A DNA stretch of 64,000 bases, taken from NCBI GenBank assembly GCA_008360975.2, contig CM039183.1, positions 80,016,350 to 80,080,349 on the forward strand, read 5' to 3'. Numbering within the stretch: the first letter of the stretch is position 1; every line of letters starts with the position of its first letter. Shown here one piece after another: positions 63,701 to 64,000 of this stretch. The position numbers and the translations under genes were made by a program. Under the pieces are notes generated by a model. That model was not told where the DNA came from and searched no databases. It worked only from the letters and a program-made list of their open reading frames with translations. The stretch is from Lichenostomus cassidix. Lineage: Eukaryota; Chordata; Aves; Passeriformes; Meliphagidae.

Positions 63701-64000
63701 TTTATTTAGTGGTCTCAATGGGTTGTGGTAATTAACTGGGGCACCCAGTTCCTGTGACTTCTCTTCCCTGAAGGAAAAACAAACTCAAACAAAAAACCCA
63801 CAAAACAAAACACACAGTGCTGTCATGTATGTGTTTGGTTTTGGTTTAAATGATGTTGTAATAAATTAAATAAGAAATTAAGACATTACCCAAGTAAAAG
63901 TCTGTTAACAGTAGAAGAATTTTCACTAGAATCATTCCTTTTTATGCTTCTGTGATTTCCACCTATATTCTGAAGTCCAGACTCCAGTGCATTTGACACT
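48639..64000 (-). CDS. TTK/MPS1 spindle-checkpoint kinase (5' part beyond the window)
   Basis: TTK is the dual-specificity Ser/Thr/Tyr kinase that acts at unattached kinetochores and phosphorylates KNL1 MELT repeats to start spindle-checkpoint signalling. Seventeen coding exons were traced, and every donor/acceptor phase joins exactly. They total 2,020 coding bases, about 672 residues of a protein near 857 in human, so roughly the first 200 residues (TPR region) lie beyond the right edge. The kinase domain is complete: glycine loop IGSGGSSK, lysine AVKYV, hinge VMECGNIDL, catalytic loop HSDLKPANF (HSD instead of HRD, normal for MPS1), IDFGIANQ, and MPPEAI. The linker evolves quickly; the kinase domain is close to human. 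Introns over 300 bp are plain AT-rich DNA, apart from the solo LTR at 52.9 kb and CR1 pieces at 55.4-56.2 kb, both antisense to the gene. Exon calls are from motif recall, not alignment software. Confidence 0.95.
49853..49950 (-). CDS. TTK C-terminal extension exon (98 bp)
   Basis: It reads [33 protein letters not shown], close to human [20 protein letters not shown]. This helical tail follows the kinase domain. It ends in phase 0 at GTAAGT. Confidence 0.95.
50184..50274 (-). CDS. TTK kinase end exon (91 bp)
   Basis: It reads [30 protein letters not shown]. The Arg of ERISV is the subdomain XI arginine that closes the kinase domain. It ends in phase 1 at GTACAT. Confidence 0.95.
50617..50793 (-). 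CDS. TTK kinase C-lobe exon (177 bp)
   Basis: 59 codons, phase 0 at both ends. It starts [24 protein letters not shown] (here Cys replaces the second Tyr of LYYM), then [19 protein letters not shown] and [18 protein letters not shown]. The Asp of SDVWS is kinase subdomain IX. A 21-base poly(T) precedes the AATATTAG acceptor. Confidence 0.96.
50802..50822. repeat. Poly(A)/poly(T) tract beside a TTK acceptor
   Basis: 21 A on the plus strand; on the TTK-coding strand it is T21 and forms the pyrimidine tract of the acceptor for the 177-bp kinase exon. Confidence 0.95.
52666..52746 (-). CDS. TTK exon with P+1 loop (81 bp)
   Basis: 27 codons, phase 0 at both ends: [27 protein letters not shown]. 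The Thr of GTMNY corresponds to human T686, an activating autophosphorylation site, and PPE is the APE-equivalent. Acceptor TTTTGTGGCTAG, donor GTAGTA. Confidence 0.95.
52947..53209 (+). mobile_element. Solo LTR, family A copy 3, in a TTK intron
   Basis: 263 bp, TGTGGCTAGCACAG to CTCAACAGCGACA, flanked by a perfect 6-bp target duplication CACATA (52,941-52,946 and 53,210-53,215). TATA-like TATATATAT at 53,117 and AATAAA at 53,140-53,145. It is oriented antisense to TTK, between the exons for the DFG segment and the P+1 loop. No internal retroviral sequence. Confidence 0.92.
53333..53457 (-). CDS. TTK exon with catalytic loop and DFG (125 bp)
   Basis: It contains [32 protein letters not shown] and VTSIVKDSQ: the catalytic Asp, the metal-binding DFG and the start of the activation segment. 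Human has Thr-Thr (T675-T676) after QPD; here it is Val-Thr. It ends in phase 0 at GTGAAA. The exon lies about 120 bp from an intronic solo LTR. Confidence 0.97.
54636..54787 (-). CDS. TTK exon with hinge region (152 bp)
   Basis: It reads [19 protein letters not shown] and then [32 protein letters not shown]. The gatekeeper Met and hinge Cys-Gly match human M602-E603-C604-G605. It ends in phase 1; the donor GTATTC is weaker than its neighbours. Confidence 0.95.
54873..55030 (-). CDS. TTK exon with catalytic lysine (158 bp)
   Basis: It starts [19 protein letters not shown]. The Lys of AVKYV is the ATP-anchoring lysine (human K553, AIKYV). The helix C region [19 protein letters not shown] follows, then [10 protein letters not shown], and it ends in phase 2 at GTGAGT. 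Confidence 0.96.
55178..55195. repeat. Poly(A) run
   Basis: 18 consecutive A in a TTK intron. No attached retroposon was identified. Confidence 0.85.
55388..55535 (+). repeat. CR1 LINE fragment in a TTK intron
   Basis: GCATGAGAAGAGGCTGAG, CTGTTCAGTCTTAAGATGAG and TGCAGCCTTCAGTTATTTAA resemble the CR1 3' region (GAGGAGAGGCTGAG, GTTCAGCCTGGAGAAGAGAA). Old, truncated at both ends, antisense to TTK. Confidence 0.7.
55788..56222 (+). repeat. CR1 LINE reverse-transcriptase fragment in a TTK intron
   Basis: It matches the CR1 ORF2 region around AACTACAAACCTGTTGGCCT, AGCACAGCTTCATCAAGTGC, AAGTCCTGTCTGACCAACCC and TAGTCCCCCACAACATCC. Frames are broken; an inactive old fragment in plus orientation. 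Confidence 0.82.
56726..56818 (-). CDS. TTK exon with kinase glycine loop (93 bp)
   Basis: 31 codons, phase 0 at both ends: ...[17 protein letters not shown] then IGSGGSSK, the start of the kinase domain and its ATP-binding glycine loop, as in human [19 protein letters not shown]. Donor GTAAGG. Confidence 0.95.
57887..58013 (-). CDS. TTK linker exon (127 bp)
   Basis: It completes the Cys codon, then [19 protein letters not shown] and [18 protein letters not shown], matching human [23 protein letters not shown]. Rich in TP sites likely to be phosphorylated in mitosis (inference). It ends in phase 0 at GTAACA. Confidence 0.93.
59464..59600 (-). CDS. TTK linker exon (137 bp)
   Basis: It contains [19 protein letters not shown] and [13 protein letters not shown], corresponding to human TEQKHTTFEQPVF...TPSSNTLDDYMSC. 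It ends in phase 2 (TG) at GTAAGC; read without splicing, the next codon would be a stop, which supports the donor. Confidence 0.9.
59725..59906 (-). CDS. TTK linker exon (182 bp)
   Basis: It begins [19 protein letters not shown] and ends VSRKSCYRE. Gln- and Lys-rich and poorly conserved, but both splice phases fit its neighbours (in phase 1, out phase 0 at GTAAAG) and there is no stop over 60 codons. Confidence 0.85.
61949..62072 (-). CDS. TTK linker exon (124 bp)
   Basis: It carries [19 protein letters not shown] and then [16 protein letters not shown]; the latter matches human SITLKNKTESSLLAK. It starts in phase 0 and ends in phase 1 at GTAACT. Confidence 0.9.
62876..62975 (-). CDS. TTK linker exon (100 bp)
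   Basis: It completes the Arg codon, then [19 protein letters not shown] and [14 protein letters not shown], corresponding to human RQTSRSECRDLVVPGSKPS. It ends in phase 0 at GTAACT. Confidence 0.88.
63516..63613 (-). CDS. TTK linker exon (98 bp)
   Basis: It starts in phase 0 with [15 protein letters not shown], close to human [16 protein letters not shown], and ends ASVMK plus two bases of an Arg codon (phase 2) at GTATGG. An acidic run follows the conserved CPFGRVPV. Confidence 0.93.
63692..63767 (-). CDS. TTK linker exon (76 bp)
   Basis: One base completes the split Gly codon, then [19 protein letters not shown] and LNKSNQ, compare human ENMPPQDAEIGYRNSLRQ. It ends in phase 0 at GTAAAA. 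The acceptor is TTTTTCCTTCAG. Confidence 0.88.
63890..64000 (-). CDS. TTK coding exon at the window edge
   Basis: The exon continues beyond base 64,000. It reads [17 protein letters not shown], then [18 protein letters not shown], matching the human segment around LGHLQNRNNS...ARFLYG after the TPR region. It ends in phase 2 (GG) at donor GTAATG. Confidence 0.85.

Noticed and set aside
1..64000. CRISPR arrays, operons, tRNA or rRNA genes
   Set aside because: No regularly spaced repeats, no ribosome-binding-site gene order and no cloverleaf or rRNA signature were seen; the window is vertebrate nuclear DNA.

Overview
The window looks like a bird nuclear chromosome. It has split genes with GT-AG introns, CR1 retrotransposon tails ending in the avian-type ATTCTATGATTCT, and several solo LTRs of avian endogenous-retrovirus type. 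I see no bacterial or organellar features. The species is not determined.

Two recognisable loci are present, both on the minus strand. The right quarter (48,639 to the right edge) holds the 3' three quarters of TTK (MPS1), the spindle-checkpoint dual-specificity kinase. I traced 17 coding exons whose splice phases join without a break, from the linker after the N-terminal TPR region, through the whole kinase domain, to the stop codon. The 5' exons lie beyond base 64,000.

The main discovery is at 15,657-21,116. It is a two-exon gene relic of the NR0B orphan nuclear receptor family (SHP/NR0B2 and DAX-1/NR0B1). It lacks a DNA-binding domain and keeps the family's characteristic single phase-1 intron after the ...GTILFN motif. 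It keeps good splice sites and an unbroken reading frame across about 830 coding bases. It is interrupted by two in-frame stops: a TAG where the family has the conserved ligand-binding-domain Trp, and a TAA early in exon 2. It mixes SHP-like and DAX-1-like residues, so it may be a third NR0B paralogue that has been lost, or is being lost, in this bird. From memory of the human map, no such gene lies downstream of TTK (the TTK-BCKDHB interval).

The rest is intergenic DNA with mobile-element debris: three solo LTRs of one roughly 262-bp family with 6-bp target duplications (11.4, 16.8 and 52.9 kb, the last inside a TTK intron), one ERVL-like solo LTR (32.3-32.9 kb), a GC-rich LTR-like block (6.4-6.9 kb), and CR1 fragments in both orientations. 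A short coding-like relic of unknown identity lies at 12.9-13.3 kb. No tRNA, rRNA, CRISPR or prokaryotic system was seen. Most open frames elsewhere are chance frames or lie in repeats.
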